Source: Bacillota bacterium (GTDB taxonomy: Bacteria; Bacillota; UBA4882; UBA8346). From it: 64,000 nt of DNA. The notes under the pieces are model-generated. The model searched no databases. It had not been told where the DNA came from and saw nothing but the letters and a program-made list of their open reading frames with translations. Positions within the stretch are counted from its first letter, which is position 1; every line of letters starts with the position of its first letter. The stretch spans positions 1-64,000 of the forward strand of contig JAEZFP010000068.1 in NCBI GenBank assembly GCA_023417475.1. The letters are read 5' to 3'. Below, in pieces: positions 43,708-52,583 of the stretch. The translations under genes and the position numbers were made by a program.

Positions 43708-44418
43708 TTATTGAAGTGATTCTTTGAGCTTCTGGAGAACCGTCTTCAGTTTCTCCTTAATTTGGTCAGCGCAATAACGGTAGGCGTCAACGGATTGTCC
43801 GTAGGGATCGGAGATCTCCATACGTTTTATTTTTTTTTGAATGGCTTCCAATTCCCGTTTTTCGAGTAAAACTTCCAGTTCCAATTGCTGTTCCAATTTG
43901 GTAAGTTCTTCATCAAGCGCTCGCATTTGCCGGCTTAGCTCCAGGTTGCGCCGGCGTAGTTCTTCAAATTTGACGCCTTCACGTTCGAAAAATCGTTCGC
44001 GTTTCTCCGCTAAACTTTGATGTAAGTTATCCGCTTTTGTCAATAGGGTTTCAAACTCGGAAACCCCCTCGGTGAATTCGGCTAAGGTGAAAATTTTCCC
44101 GGTCCCGGATGGTAAAATGTCAAGAACTGCAGTTTTTTGGTCATGGGTCATCGTTAAAATCAGATCGGAAGTTTCGAGCAACGGCTTGGAAACGGGCCGG
44201 GCGCGGTGCCGACTTATATCAATCCCTTCGCTTGCCAGGACCGTTTGAGCGTTTTTCGAAGCGATGTCACCATCGACAGCGTGGGTACCAGCCGATATCA
44301 CTTCAATCGAAGCCCCGGCCTCCCCAAGCTGATCGTTTAACATTTTGCGCAGGAATGCTTCAGCCATGGTGCTGCGACAGGTGTTGCCAGTACATACAAA
44401 CAAAACTCGTTTGATCAT
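43708..44418 (-). CDS. Low-molecular-weight protein phosphatase with coiled-coil insert
   Basis: LMW protein tyrosine/arginine phosphatase (YwlE-like), 236 residues against the usual 150 or so. The P-loop CTGNTCRS (C9, R15) and the general-acid segment ISDPYGQS (D204) are intact. Between TLAEF (about 115) and ISDPYG (203) there is an extra, highly charged run of about 85 residues (for example LEQQLELEVLLEKRELEAIQ) predicted as a coiled coil. The ATG at 44418 is one codon inside a TTG with a similar ribosome site. Confidence 0.88.
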   Translation of the reverse strand: MIKRVLFVCTGNTCRSTMAEAFLRKMLNDQLGEAGASIEVISAGTHAVDGDIASKNAQTVLASEGIDISRHRARPVSKPLLETSDLILTMTHDQKTAVLDILPSGTGKIFTLAEFTEGVSEFETLLTKADNLHQSLAEKRERFFEREGVKFEELRRRNLELSRQMRALDEELTKLEQQLELEVLLEKRELEAIQKKIKRMEISDPYGQSVDAYRYCADQIKEKLKTVLQKLKESLQ

Positions 44419-44517
44419 CAACGAATTTTACTCCTTCGAATGGTAATACTATTTACATTCCTCTTTTATTTTTTCAACATGCGCAAACGAAAATCCTGTT
44501 TCATTACGGCCGGAAAA

Positions 44518-44736
44518 ATGATAAAAGAAGCAAAATGGAATTTTAAAACCGCCCATGGCGAAGATCTGATTTTATGCTGCCCTGATTGCAACAATCAATC
44601 GGTATTTACAGCCTCGCAAATCGGATCGGAATTCATTTGGGGTTGCGCCTGTTGCGGGCAGAATCAAATATTCAAGTTATCCAAACACGCCAATCAATTA
44701 ACCTTAGTTAACCTGGCTTCAACCTTGCCGAATTGA
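44518..44736 (+). CDS. Small zinc-ribbon protein
   Basis: A 72-residue protein MIKEAKWNFKTAHGEDLILC... with two Cys pairs, CPDC and CACC, about 22 residues apart, forming a zinc ribbon or rubredoxin-like knuckle. The ribosome site is weak (GGCCGG). An in-frame ATG further upstream exists at 44440 but adds only low-complexity sequence. Its 3' end overlaps the convergent DUF3108 gene by 43 bases. I do not recognise the family. Confidence 0.5.
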   Translation: MIKEAKWNFKTAHGEDLILCCPDCNNQSVFTASQIGSEFIWGCACCGQNQIFKLSKHANQLTLVNLASTLPN

Positions 44737-45431
44737 GCCAGTTTTTGGATGACCAACGGTAATCTCGGTTCGTTTTTCGAGACAATGATCGTGATTTTAC
44801 TCTGATCGTTACTGATCTGATAGGGCTGGGGATATGTTCCACATTCCAGTTTCAACGGCTGAGTGCTTTCTTTTACTTGAAAGATTACCGGCTCGACTTT
44901 ACCGTTAGAATAGAAATATAACTGATGTTGGCCGGTTTTGAGATTCCCTTTCCGCAAATAAAAAGGTAAGGACAGCCCATCTTGGACAAACCCGGGCAAC
45001 TTGATTTCGCTCTGTTTTTTCGGTTTGTCAGCCTTCATGACGGTACGAAAGGCGATTCCCAGTTGATAATCGAAGGTAACTTCTTCAATGTCGGTTTGAT
45101 CCCCTTCGGTTACTTCACGCCGGAAATACCACGGGAACAACCCGGCCTTATCCAGGATCATTTCCTCAATTTCCGAGTAGTTGGTGATCCCTTTCACCAT
45201 GCCAACCGTGTTCATAGATACTTTGACATTGACAACTTCGCGATTTTTATAAGTCCCGTTGGATACTACCTTAATGACTTGGTCAGCGCCGTAGATCACC
45301 GACTTGACAATTACTTTATAAGTTAAAACTTCTCCCACCCGAGGTTCATAATAATCGGGGGGAGCACCAACACTGACGGTAGGTATTATCAGAATAAACA
45401 GAACCAGCCCAAGAAGAATATTACGATACAT
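44694..45431 (-). CDS. Exported DUF3108 protein
   Basis: A 245-residue protein with a signal peptide (YRNILLGLVLFILIIPTVSVGA) and the DUF3108 core (VGEVLTYKVIV ... NVKVSMNTVGMVKG ... FPWYFRREVTEGDQ). DUF3108 proteins are beta-rich and extracytoplasmic; their function is unknown. It overlaps the upstream Sua5 gene by 11 bases. It has no lipobox cysteine. Confidence 0.8.
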   Translation of the reverse strand: MYRNILLGLVLFILIIPTVSVGAPPDYYEPRVGEVLTYKVIVKSVIYGADQVIKVVSNGTYKNREVVNVKVSMNTVGMVKGITNYSEIEEMILDKAGLFPWYFRREVTEGDQTDIEEVTFDYQLGIAFRTVMKADKPKKQSEIKLPGFVQDGLSLPFYLRKGNLKTGQHQLYFYSNGKVEPVIFQVKESTQPLKLECGTYPQPYQISNDQSKITIIVSKNEPRLPLVIQKLAQFGKVEARLTKVN

Positions 45432-46449
45432 GGACTATTCTCCCCCCCGCGGCTTTCCGAAGCCGATTTAACACAGCTTCTCCAATTCCCGCTGACGGAA
45501 CCCCTTCAATTAAAACTTCATCAGCGTTTAGTTCATCACAAAAACGAAGCAGATCGTACAGACGGGCAGCGGCCACTTCCGGATGACCAATGGGTCCTAG
45601 ATCCAGCACCCACTCATTGCGATATTGCCGCATGTTTTCAGTGGAACTGATAACGATTACTTTGGAAGAGTTCCTTTGAGTCAGGCGCTGATTAATTTCC
45701 CGGACAATCCGATGGTTTTCGCCCTCATACAACGTCGCGGGAGCTTTTGGCGCATAATGGCGATATTTCATGCCGGGCGCTTGGGGTTGTTCAACATTTC
45801 CCAGTTCCGCCAAGCCGACCGGTTCGCCTAAAACCGCTTCGATCATGGTTCGGGTGATGGAACCGGGACGAAGAATGATCGGTTGCGGCTCAAGTTTGAT
45901 AACCGTCGATTCAATCCCCGCCGTACAGGGTCCGGAATCAATGATGTATTCCACTTTTCCCATTAAATCCTCGATCACATGTTGACCTTTGGTGGGGCTT
46001 GGTCTTCCGGATAAATTGGCGCTGGGCGCAGCGACCGGAATATTCACCCTTTTTAAGAACTCGCGCGCGATCAAATGCGACGGCATCCGGACTGCCACGG
46101 TTGGTAAGCCGGCGGTTACGAGCGGGCTTACCGTTGGTTGTTTGGGGAATACAATGGTTAACGGTCCGGGCCAAAACGCCTCGATTAGTTTCCGGGCATT
46201 GCCGGAAACATCAGTAACAACTTGTTCAAGCTGTCCTTTGTCCCAGATGTGAACAATCAACGGGTTATCGGCCGGACGGCCTTTGACGGCAAATACTTTT
46301 AAAAGTGCGGTTTCATCATTAAAAAGCGCGCCAAGACCATAAACGGTCTCCGTGGGAAAAACAACCAAGCCGGCTTTGCGAATTTGCGCAACCGGTCCCG
46401 CTAATAAATCAAGATTCGCAGCATTAATCGCTAAGACTTTCGTATCCAA
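45421..46449 (-). CDS. tsaC: L-threonylcarbamoyladenylate synthase (Sua5/YwlC)
   Basis: Makes the threonylcarbamoyl-AMP used for the t6A37 tRNA modification. 342 residues: YrdC domain (about 10-200, with VFPTETVYGLGA, KGRPADNPLIVHI and VAAPSANLSGRPSPT) plus a C-terminal Sua5 domain, which is the long form of the family. The TTG at 46449 follows AGGTGAG. Confidence 0.93.
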   Translation of the reverse strand: MDTKVLAINAANLDLLAGPVAQIRKAGLVVFPTETVYGLGALFNDETALLKVFAVKGRPADNPLIVHIWDKGQLEQVVTDVSGNARKLIEAFWPGPLTIVFPKQPTVSPLVTAGLPTVAVRMPSHLIAREFLKRVNIPVAAPSANLSGRPSPTKGQHVIEDLMGKVEYIIDSGPCTAGIESTVIKLEPQPIILRPGSITRTMIEAVLGEPVGLAELGNVEQPQAPGMKYRHYAPKAPATLYEGENHRIVREINQRLTQRNSSKVIVISSTENMRQYRNEWVLDLGPIGHPEVAAARLYDLLRFCDELNADEVLIEGVPSAGIGEAVLNRLRKAAGGRIVHVS

Positions 46450-46668
46450 AGTTACTCACCTAATGATTATATAAACGAAGACGCTGCATTGTCGTTCCAC
46501 AGCATCGTAATCATAGTAGTATTTTGCATATATTGATTTAATCCTGCCAAAGCGTGAAAGAATTTATAAAATTATTATGAATTAAGTTTTACCGTTTTTG
46601 CTTAAATTTACACTTTGAGTAAGGAAACGGCAAACCAAAACACCACGGCCCATCTGGCAAAAAACACG

Positions 46669-48834
46669 CTATTCCGTTTGACAATTTTTGGCGATAACGG
46701 CGCGAATCGTTGTATACTCGATATACTCCGGCAATTGTTCTTTGAGCGCCTTCAGCTTCTGATATCCTACCCGTTGAATCGTTGCAACAATCAGTTCTTC
46801 CTGTTGCGGAGGGATGAAATAGGTCCAATCAATTGGCAACCCTTCCCCGCCACAGCGGATAAGATGGTCTTCAATGGTCCGAACGGTTAACGAACGGGTT
46901 GCCGCAATTGTTTCAATGGGATTTCCTTGTTGAAATAATTGAAAACTCACATGATGACTCGGAGTATCATCCTTGGAAACAGGCGTGTCAGTTACGAACG
47001 GAGTCGCCGTTCCAACGGCGGCCGCGTTGTTTTCATTTTGATATTCCCTGATCGCATCCAAAAACGCTTGGCCGTATTTTTCAACTTTGTACTCACCGAT
47101 CCCTTTAATCATCAAAAGTTGTTCCCGATTTACCGGTCGTTTACCGCATAATTCACGTAAGGTGCTATCGGCGAAGATCAGATATGGCGGCAGCTGTTCG
47201 CGTTCGGAGATCCCTTTCCGGAGTTCACGCAGTATTTGGAATAAATTGTGATTGGTCGGAACTTGTTTCGGTTCCGGGGTGATTGATTTACGGACCGGTC
47301 GCAGTAAGCGAGTATCGCCACGCATGATTGCGCCGACCCCTTCCGTCAGCTTCAGTAATGGGTACATGCCTTCGGTAATGCGTAAAATTCCTTCGGTTAC
47401 CATCCAACCGATTAAATCTTGGAGCTCGGTCCGGTGGTATGCGGTCGCTAAGTTGCCGTAGGTTGAGAGGTTGTCCCAATGATTTTCCCGGATCTTTTTG
47501 CTTTTGGCTCCGGAGAGTACGTCAACTACGGTGCTAATTCCAAATCGTTCCCGTAATTGAACGATACAAGCGATCACCCGCTGGGCGTGTTCGGTAACAT
47601 CCTGCTCTTCACGGTCGGAACCGCAATTGGAACATTGGTGGCAACCGGAAGTAAGATCGGAGTCTCCGAAGTACTCCAGGATAAAACGGTGTAAACACCG
47701 GGAGGTTTGACAATAATCCACCATCGTCTGTAACTTGGCAAACTCCAACTTACGCCGTTCCGGGCGGTAGACCGATTCTTCAATCAAAAACTTTTGTAAA
47801 ACCACATCCTGCGTACTAAAAAGCAAGATGCATTCGCTGGCTTCCCCATCGCGGCCCGCCCGCCCGGCTTCTTGATAATAGGCCTCGATATTTTTCGGCA
47901 TGTTGAAATGGATGACAAAACGGATATTGGACTTGTCGATTCCCATTCCAAACGCGTTGGTGGCGATCATAACCCGGAAATTGTCAAAGAGAAACTCTTC
48001 TTGATTGCGTTTTCGTTCGGACACATTCATCCCGGCATGATATTTCCCGACCGAGATGCCGTTTTCAATCAGCAATTCCGTTAATTGTTCCGCTTCTTTG
48101 CGGGTGGCCGTGTAAATAATTCCGGTCTGATCCGCTTTGTCATGAAGGTAATCAAGGATGAATTTTCGTTTCTCCTTGACGCGTAACGATTGAACCGCCA
48201 AAAAGAGATTGTCGCGGCGGAACCCGGTGACAAAAATTTGCGGATTTTGCAATCCAAGGTGACTGACGATATCCTCTTTTACTTCGGGAGTCGCGGTGGC
48301 GGTAAAAGCGGTGATGATCGGCCGGCGGCTCAGTTGTTGGAGAAACGGCGCCACGGCCAGATAAGCGGTACGAAAGTCGTGACCCCATTGGGATACGCAA
48401 TGCGCTTCGTCTACCGCCACCATCGCTACGGGCAGGGTTAACAACAGTTCCCGAAACGAATCGACTTGCAAGCGCTCCGGAGCGATATATAAAATTTTGT
48501 AATTGCCAAGCCGGGTATTTTCGATTCGTTCCCTTACTTCTTTCATCGTAAGGGAACTATTGATAAATGAGGCGGCAATCCCGGCCAATCCCAAGGCGTC
48601 GACTTGATCTTTCATCAATGAGATCAAGGGGGAAATAACCAGGGAGATGCCTGGTAAAAGCAACGCGGGAATCTGATAACAGATGGATTTTCCGCCGCCG
48701 GTCGGCATGATGGCAAACGTGTCGTTCCCCGTCAAAATACTCTCAATAATGGTATCCTGTCCCGGACGGAACGAATCATAGCCGTAGTATTTTTTCAACA
48801 ATTCCGTTGCTTTGGTTAACAAGAGTTTCGCCAC
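46669..48834 (-). CDS. recQ: ATP-dependent DNA helicase RecQ
   Basis: 3'-5' helicase for recombination and repair, 721 residues. DEAH domain with IMPTGGGKS (Walker A, 42-50) and DEAHCVSQWGHDFR; helicase C; RQC zinc site with four Cys (CLHRFILEYFG ... CHQCSNC); HRDC near 515-590; and a C-terminal helix-turn-helix segment (HTH_40, VRTIEDHLIRCG) joined by a linker. GTG start at 48834 with a poor ribosome site. It is a long-form RecQ; many are about 600 residues. Confidence 0.94.
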   Translation of the reverse strand: MAKLLLTKATELLKKYYGYDSFRPGQDTIIESILTGNDTFAIMPTGGGKSICYQIPALLLPGISLVISPLISLMKDQVDALGLAGIAASFINSSLTMKEVRERIENTRLGNYKILYIAPERLQVDSFRELLLTLPVAMVAVDEAHCVSQWGHDFRTAYLAVAPFLQQLSRRPIITAFTATATPEVKEDIVSHLGLQNPQIFVTGFRRDNLFLAVQSLRVKEKRKFILDYLHDKADQTGIIYTATRKEAEQLTELLIENGISVGKYHAGMNVSERKRNQEEFLFDNFRVMIATNAFGMGIDKSNIRFVIHFNMPKNIEAYYQEAGRAGRDGEASECILLFSTQDVVLQKFLIEESVYRPERRKLEFAKLQTMVDYCQTSRCLHRFILEYFGDSDLTSGCHQCSNCGSDREEQDVTEHAQRVIACIVQLRERFGISTVVDVLSGAKSKKIRENHWDNLSTYGNLATAYHRTELQDLIGWMVTEGILRITEGMYPLLKLTEGVGAIMRGDTRLLRPVRKSITPEPKQVPTNHNLFQILRELRKGISEREQLPPYLIFADSTLRELCGKRPVNREQLLMIKGIGEYKVEKYGQAFLDAIREYQNENNAAAVGTATPFVTDTPVSKDDTPSHHVSFQLFQQGNPIETIAATRSLTVRTIEDHLIRCGGEGLPIDWTYFIPPQQEELIVATIQRVGYQKLKALKEQLPEYIEYTTIRAVIAKNCQTE

Positions 48835-48899
48835 CCGTTCTTTTTTACGCCAATTTTATCCATTTATGATTATAACACGAACATGTGTTTGGCACAATG

Positions 48900-49781
48900 C
48901 TATTTTGCGAAATTGGCAACTTCGTCGCGGCTCGGAATGGAAGCGGCGGCGCCGGGCCGGGTAACGCATAAGGCCGCCGCTTGCGTGGCGATCTCCAGAC
49001 TAGATTGCAAAGGGGCTCCTTGCATCAGTTCCGTTACCAAATAACCGATAAACGTATCGCCCGCCGCGGTGGTATCCACAACTTGCACCGGAACGGCCGG
49101 GAGATGGTTGATTTGATTTTCTTCCAGCCAACTTACGCCATTTTCGCCAAGCGTCAAAATGGTTTGAGCGTAGGGATACTTTTCGGCCATGACCGCCAGG
49201 ATCGTTTCCGGGGTCGTGGTCCCGGTTAAACCGGCTCCTTCCACTTCGTTAATGATAAAATAATTGACGTGCTCCAGGGTATGCAAAGCCAACCGGGTCA
49301 GCGGCGCCGGATTAAAGATGATTTTCATCCCCCGTTTGGCCGCTTTTTCGATCAAATACGGCACTGCGCTGATCTCGTTTTGAACCAGCAGATAATCGCC
49401 TGCTTCAAAATGCAGCAGTACCTGATCAATCGCGATCGAGTCGATCAAATGGTTGGCGCCGCCAAAGGTGATAATGCAATTTTCACCTTTGGCGGCCACC
49501 TGAATGAGGGCATGGCCGGTCGGTTCGTCACCGATGGTGATAAATTCGGTTTTAATCCCCTGCGCCTTCATTTGTTCGCAAAGTTGGACGCCATCCCGCC
49601 CAACCCGGCCCGCATGATAAACTTCCGCCCCGGCCGCCGCCAACGCCATCGATTGATTTAACCCTTTGCCGCCGCAGTATTGGTGATAACCAATTGCCGC
49701 CTGGGTCTCGCCCGGCCGGACAAAATGGTCCACCTGGTAGACATGGTCGATATTGATTGAGCCATAATTTAGGATACGCAT
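48900..49781 (-). CDS. rbsK: Ribokinase (PfkB family)
   Basis: Sugar kinase of 293 residues: N-terminal YGSINIDHVYQVDHF, GGKGLNQSMALAAAGAEV and the C-terminal catalytic DTTAAGDTFIGYL with the base Asp. Closest to ribokinase, which feeds ribose to the pentose phosphate pool; fructokinase or nucleoside kinase activity cannot be excluded. No rbs transport genes nearby. Its bases are more GC-rich than those of the atp region. Confidence 0.87.
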   Translation of the reverse strand: MRILNYGSINIDHVYQVDHFVRPGETQAAIGYHQYCGGKGLNQSMALAAAGAEVYHAGRVGRDGVQLCEQMKAQGIKTEFITIGDEPTGHALIQVAAKGENCIITFGGANHLIDSIAIDQVLLHFEAGDYLLVQNEISAVPYLIEKAAKRGMKIIFNPAPLTRLALHTLEHVNYFIINEVEGAGLTGTTTPETILAVMAEKYPYAQTILTLGENGVSWLEENQINHLPAVPVQVVDTTAAGDTFIGYLVTELMQGAPLQSSLEIATQAAALCVTRPGAAASIPSRDEVANFAK

Positions 49782-49875
49782 CGGTTGCCGCTCCCTTCCC
49801 GGTTGATCCTTTAATTAATAAAAAGGCATTCTACCCTTTATTTTAACTTATCAACCAAATTAATGCGACATCAAT

Positions 49876-49912
49876 ATAAAAATAACTGGCATCCTAAAGA
49901 TCCCAGTTATCA
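49876..49912 (-). terminator. Terminator after the aldo/keto reductase
   Basis: ATAACTGG arms (about 49882-49889 and 49903-49910) with an inner stem and a T4 run on the minus strand, 33 bases past the stop at 49943. Confidence 0.72.
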
Positions 49913-49942
49913 TTTTATAATGCAATTCTTTTGACGAAACGC

Positions 49943-50956
49943 TTATGCGTGTTGGTCATAAAAATCAAAATAGGCTTGGCGTTGTTCTTTTAATAATTGC
50001 GGCGTATCCAACTGATATGGGCAATGTTTACGGCAATGCCCGCATTGCTTGCATTGATCGATTAACCGCATCGCGTCTTGCCATTCCGACGTTAAGAACT
50101 GTTGATAACTGGATCTACGCAATAAAAAGATGATCCGCGCCGCCGTGGAGATGGGGATCCCGACCGGACAGGGCATGCAATAACCGCAGCCGCGACAGAA
50201 CGCCCCGCTCAGCTCCGCCCGGTCCTTGGCGATAATCTCCCACATCCCGGCGTCAAGCGCCGGCGGATTTTTTTCATACGCCAGAAACTCATCCAACTCC
50301 GCATGGCGCTGAATGCCCCAGATCGGCACGACATTTTCATATTGGCGTAAAAATGCAAACGTCGAAGCGGCATTGGTGATTAAACCGCCGGACAGTCCTT
50401 TCATCGCAATCAAACCGACATCATACTTTTGACACTCCGCGATTAACCCCAGATCCGCGTCGGAGGAAAGCGAGTTTAAAGGGAATTGGATGGTGTCGTA
50501 TAAGTTCAGCGCCGCGGCTTGTAAAGCGAGATCGAGCTTGTGAAAGGTAATACTGATATGACGGATTCGTCCTTGCGCTTTCGCCTCCACCAGGGCGCGG
50601 TAACCTTCGTCTTCGGGAGTGGGAATCTGATCCGGGTTATGGAATTGATAGATATCGATGTAATCGGTTTTTAAATTCCGCAAACTGGTTTCGAGATTCG
50701 TCAAGATCAATTTGGCGTCGCCAAATTTGGTTTTGGTGGCGATAATAATCTGCTCGCGCACATCTGATAAGGCATACCCGATTTTTTCCTCGCTATCGGT
50801 GTAGCTCCGGGCGGTGTCATAAAAATTAATCCCGTTATCGTAAGCCTTGCGCAGCAAAATTCGCGCTTCGTCAAAACTAAGCCGCTGAATCGGTATCGCG
50901 CCAAACCCGCTGCGACTGACCGTTAAATTAGTCTTTCCCAAACGAATCCGTTCCAT
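49943..50956 (-). CDS. Aldo/keto reductase with C-terminal ferredoxin domain
   Basis: A 337-residue aldo/keto reductase barrel (catalytic Tyr in FYDTARSYTDSEEKIG, at about 50-55) followed by an Fe-S part with CRGCGYCMPCPVGI and CKQCGHCRKHCP, two near-ferredoxin cysteine clusters. Such proteins are common in anaerobes. The ATG at 50956 follows GGAGG by seven bases. The open frame continues upstream to 51334 only because the 21-bp repeat array has no stops, and that extension is not part of the gene. Confidence 0.88.
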   Translation of the reverse strand: MERIRLGKTNLTVSRSGFGAIPIQRLSFDEARILLRKAYDNGINFYDTARSYTDSEEKIGYALSDVREQIIIATKTKFGDAKLILTNLETSLRNLKTDYIDIYQFHNPDQIPTPEDEGYRALVEAKAQGRIRHISITFHKLDLALQAAALNLYDTIQFPLNSLSSDADLGLIAECQKYDVGLIAMKGLSGGLITNAASTFAFLRQYENVVPIWGIQRHAELDEFLAYEKNPPALDAGMWEIIAKDRAELSGAFCRGCGYCMPCPVGIPISTAARIIFLLRRSSYQQFLTSEWQDAMRLIDQCKQCGHCRKHCPYQLDTPQLLKEQRQAYFDFYDQHA

Positions 50957-51128
50957 TCCAATACCTCCGATCAAAATTTCGGTGATCATTGTCATAATGT
51001 TTTTTAAAAATTGAATTCTTTTCATTGTATCATGAATCAAAATCACTGCAAGGCTTGAATCGGAAGATTTGCAAGAAATACTACGATACCTGACAATTAT
51101 ACAACAGCCGCGAGGTAAGCGATTCTTA

Positions 51129-51372
51129 ACCGGGGTTGCCGCCCGAAGCGTTCCGGCAAATGCCCGAACAGTTTTGGATTGTTCCCCAATTATTTTGGCA
51201 CGACCCAAAACGATTTTGGAATGTGCCGCAACTACTTTGTCATGTGCCAAAACACATTTGGATCGTGCCAAAACTATTTTGTCTTTAGTCAAAAGTATTT
51301 TGGATTGTGCCAATATGATTTTGGAAGGCGCCAAAATGGTTTTGGCATCTGCCCCAACGGTTTTGGCACTTG
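51129..51372. repeat. Degenerate 21-bp tandem repeat array 2
   Basis: Between the RRM gene terminator and the aldo/keto reductase gene lie about ten clear direct units of exactly 21 bases (51150, 51171, 51192, 51213, 51234, 51255, 51276, 51297, 51318, 51339, and part of 51360), with one or two faded copies outside. Each unit has the form TTTTGG, five or six free bases, then GCCAAAA or a variant: an inverted repeat inside a direct repeat. Units differ at up to half their positions but there are no indels. All three frames stay open over it on both strands because 21 is divisible by 3. Confidence 0.85.
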
Positions 51373-51404
51373 TTTACCTCAAAAGGCAACGACAATTACG
51401 CGCA

Positions 51405-51439
51405 AAAAAGAGGCTGCCCGGTAATGAGCGCCTCTTTTT
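51405..51439 (-). terminator. Terminator after the RRM protein gene
   Basis: AAAAAGAGGC/GCCTCTTTTT stem (51405-51414 and 51430-51439) with a 15-base loop, 16 bases past the RRM gene stop. Confidence 0.75.
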
Positions 51440-51454
51440 GGATGTAAATGTATG

Positions 51455-51712
51455 CTACATTTTCTGTTGGCGTGGTTTGGCTTCGTTTACAATAATCTCG
51501 CGTCCGCCCATATCCTTGCCGTTCATTGCCGAAATCACCTGATCGACGTCATCGTCGTCAACTTCAATAAAGCCGAAGCCCTTGGAACGACCATTGGCAG
51601 GATCGGTAATGATTCGACTGGATATAACTTGGGCGTTGTTGGCAAAGAATGCTGCCAAATCTTCCTTCGTTGCCGACCAGGGTAAATTTCCGACATATAA
51701 GGTCTTGGTCAA
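51455..51712 (-). CDS. RRM-domain RNA-binding protein
   Basis: A single RNA recognition motif, 85 residues: RNP2 TLYVGNLPWSA at about 3-13 and RNP1 RSKGFGFIEV. Short RRM proteins of this kind occur in cyanobacteria and various anaerobes and bind single-stranded RNA, sometimes during cold adaptation. The TTG at 51712 with AGAGAGGTGA five bases ahead gives the normal start. A strong terminator follows. Confidence 0.9.
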   Translation of the reverse strand: MTKTLYVGNLPWSATKEDLAAFFANNAQVISSRIITDPANGRSKGFGFIEVDDDDVDQVISAMNGKDMGGREIIVNEAKPRQQKM

Positions 51713-51890
51713 CTTTTTCACCTCTCTTTCATCCAACAAAAGGATGTTGAGGGCTCAGTCCGATATCACGCTAGTCGAGTACCGCGGTTTATTGTGCAAG
51801 CTGCATTCTCAGCGAAACCAAACGTACGGAATTTAAGAAACCAGCGAACGGTACAATTTCAGCCCTTTCTTTCCTTCATAGTTTGCATCA

Positions 51891-51925
51891 AAAAAAATGG
51901 ACTATACTGGGTATAATCCATTTTT
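51891..51925 (-). terminator. Terminator after nadD
   Basis: A long hairpin (51893-51907 and 51911-51925) with a 3-base loop and one mismatch, running into T7 on the minus strand and overlapping the last codon of nadD. Confidence 0.8.
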
Positions 51926-52532
51926 AAAAATCTTGATAAATATGATTTAGATGGATAAATTCCCGGACACGGTCGGGAACAAGATAACGGATGGAGTGTT
52001 CGTACATTAACTCCACCCGCAGCCAAGTCGACGAGATATCCAATAAAGGCGCTTCCAAAAAGAGAATCCGTTCCCGATACGGATGCAAAAACGCGGGCCA
52101 ATCCGCTTTATCTTTTAAGATGGGATAGCCGGGCCGCAAGGCGGTGATGATCTTTGCTTCGCCGAGAATCGCTTGGTAATCCTTCCAAGAGTGTAACTCC
52201 AACAGCGAATCAAACCCTAAGATCAATGCCGGTTCCATCCCCGGATACAAATGTTTTAATTGACGAACAGTATCAACAGTATAGGAAGGTCCGTCGCGTT
52301 CCAATTCCACTGCGGAAACTTGAAAATAAGGATTCTCGGCAATCGCGAGCTCCGTCATTTTCAAACGGTTCTCGGCCGAAGTCGAGACCTCGCCGATTTT
52401 ATGGGGCGGTACGGCGGCCGGTACAAAAATAACTTTTTGAAGCCGGAACGCTTCGCGGGCTTTTTCCGCCAATACCAAATGGCCAAAATGAATGGGATCG
52501 AAAGTTCCTCCCAAAATGCCAAATAAGTCCAT
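51924..52532 (-). CDS. nadD: Nicotinate-nucleotide adenylyltransferase
   Basis: Joins nicotinate mononucleotide to ATP in NAD synthesis, 202 residues. The nucleotidyltransferase motif GGTFDPIHFGHL (about 8-19) and the ISSTW (S/T-rich) motif near the end are present. ATG at 52532. Last gene of the yhbY-proB-proA-nadD unit; yqeK and rsfS, which often follow, are absent here. Confidence 0.94.
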   Translation of the reverse strand: MDLFGILGGTFDPIHFGHLVLAEKAREAFRLQKVIFVPAAVPPHKIGEVSTSAENRLKMTELAIAENPYFQVSAVELERDGPSYTVDTVRQLKHLYPGMEPALILGFDSLLELHSWKDYQAILGEAKIITALRPGYPILKDKADWPAFLHPYRERILFLEAPLLDISSTWLRVELMYEHSIRYLVPDRVREFIHLNHIYQDF

Positions 52533-52583
52533 CGCAATTCAACTCCGCCGCTTAATTAATTGATTGATGGAGCAAAGGACGGA

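Noticed and set aside
46589..46828. Alternative frame at the 3' end of recQ
   Set aside because: It lies in another frame of recQ, which has full helicase, RQC and HRDC conservation.
50957..51334. N-terminal extension of the aldo/keto reductase made of seven-residue repeats
   Set aside because: The frame is open only because the 21-bp array contains no stops; the reductase has its own GGAGG and ATG at 50956, and the extension matches no family.
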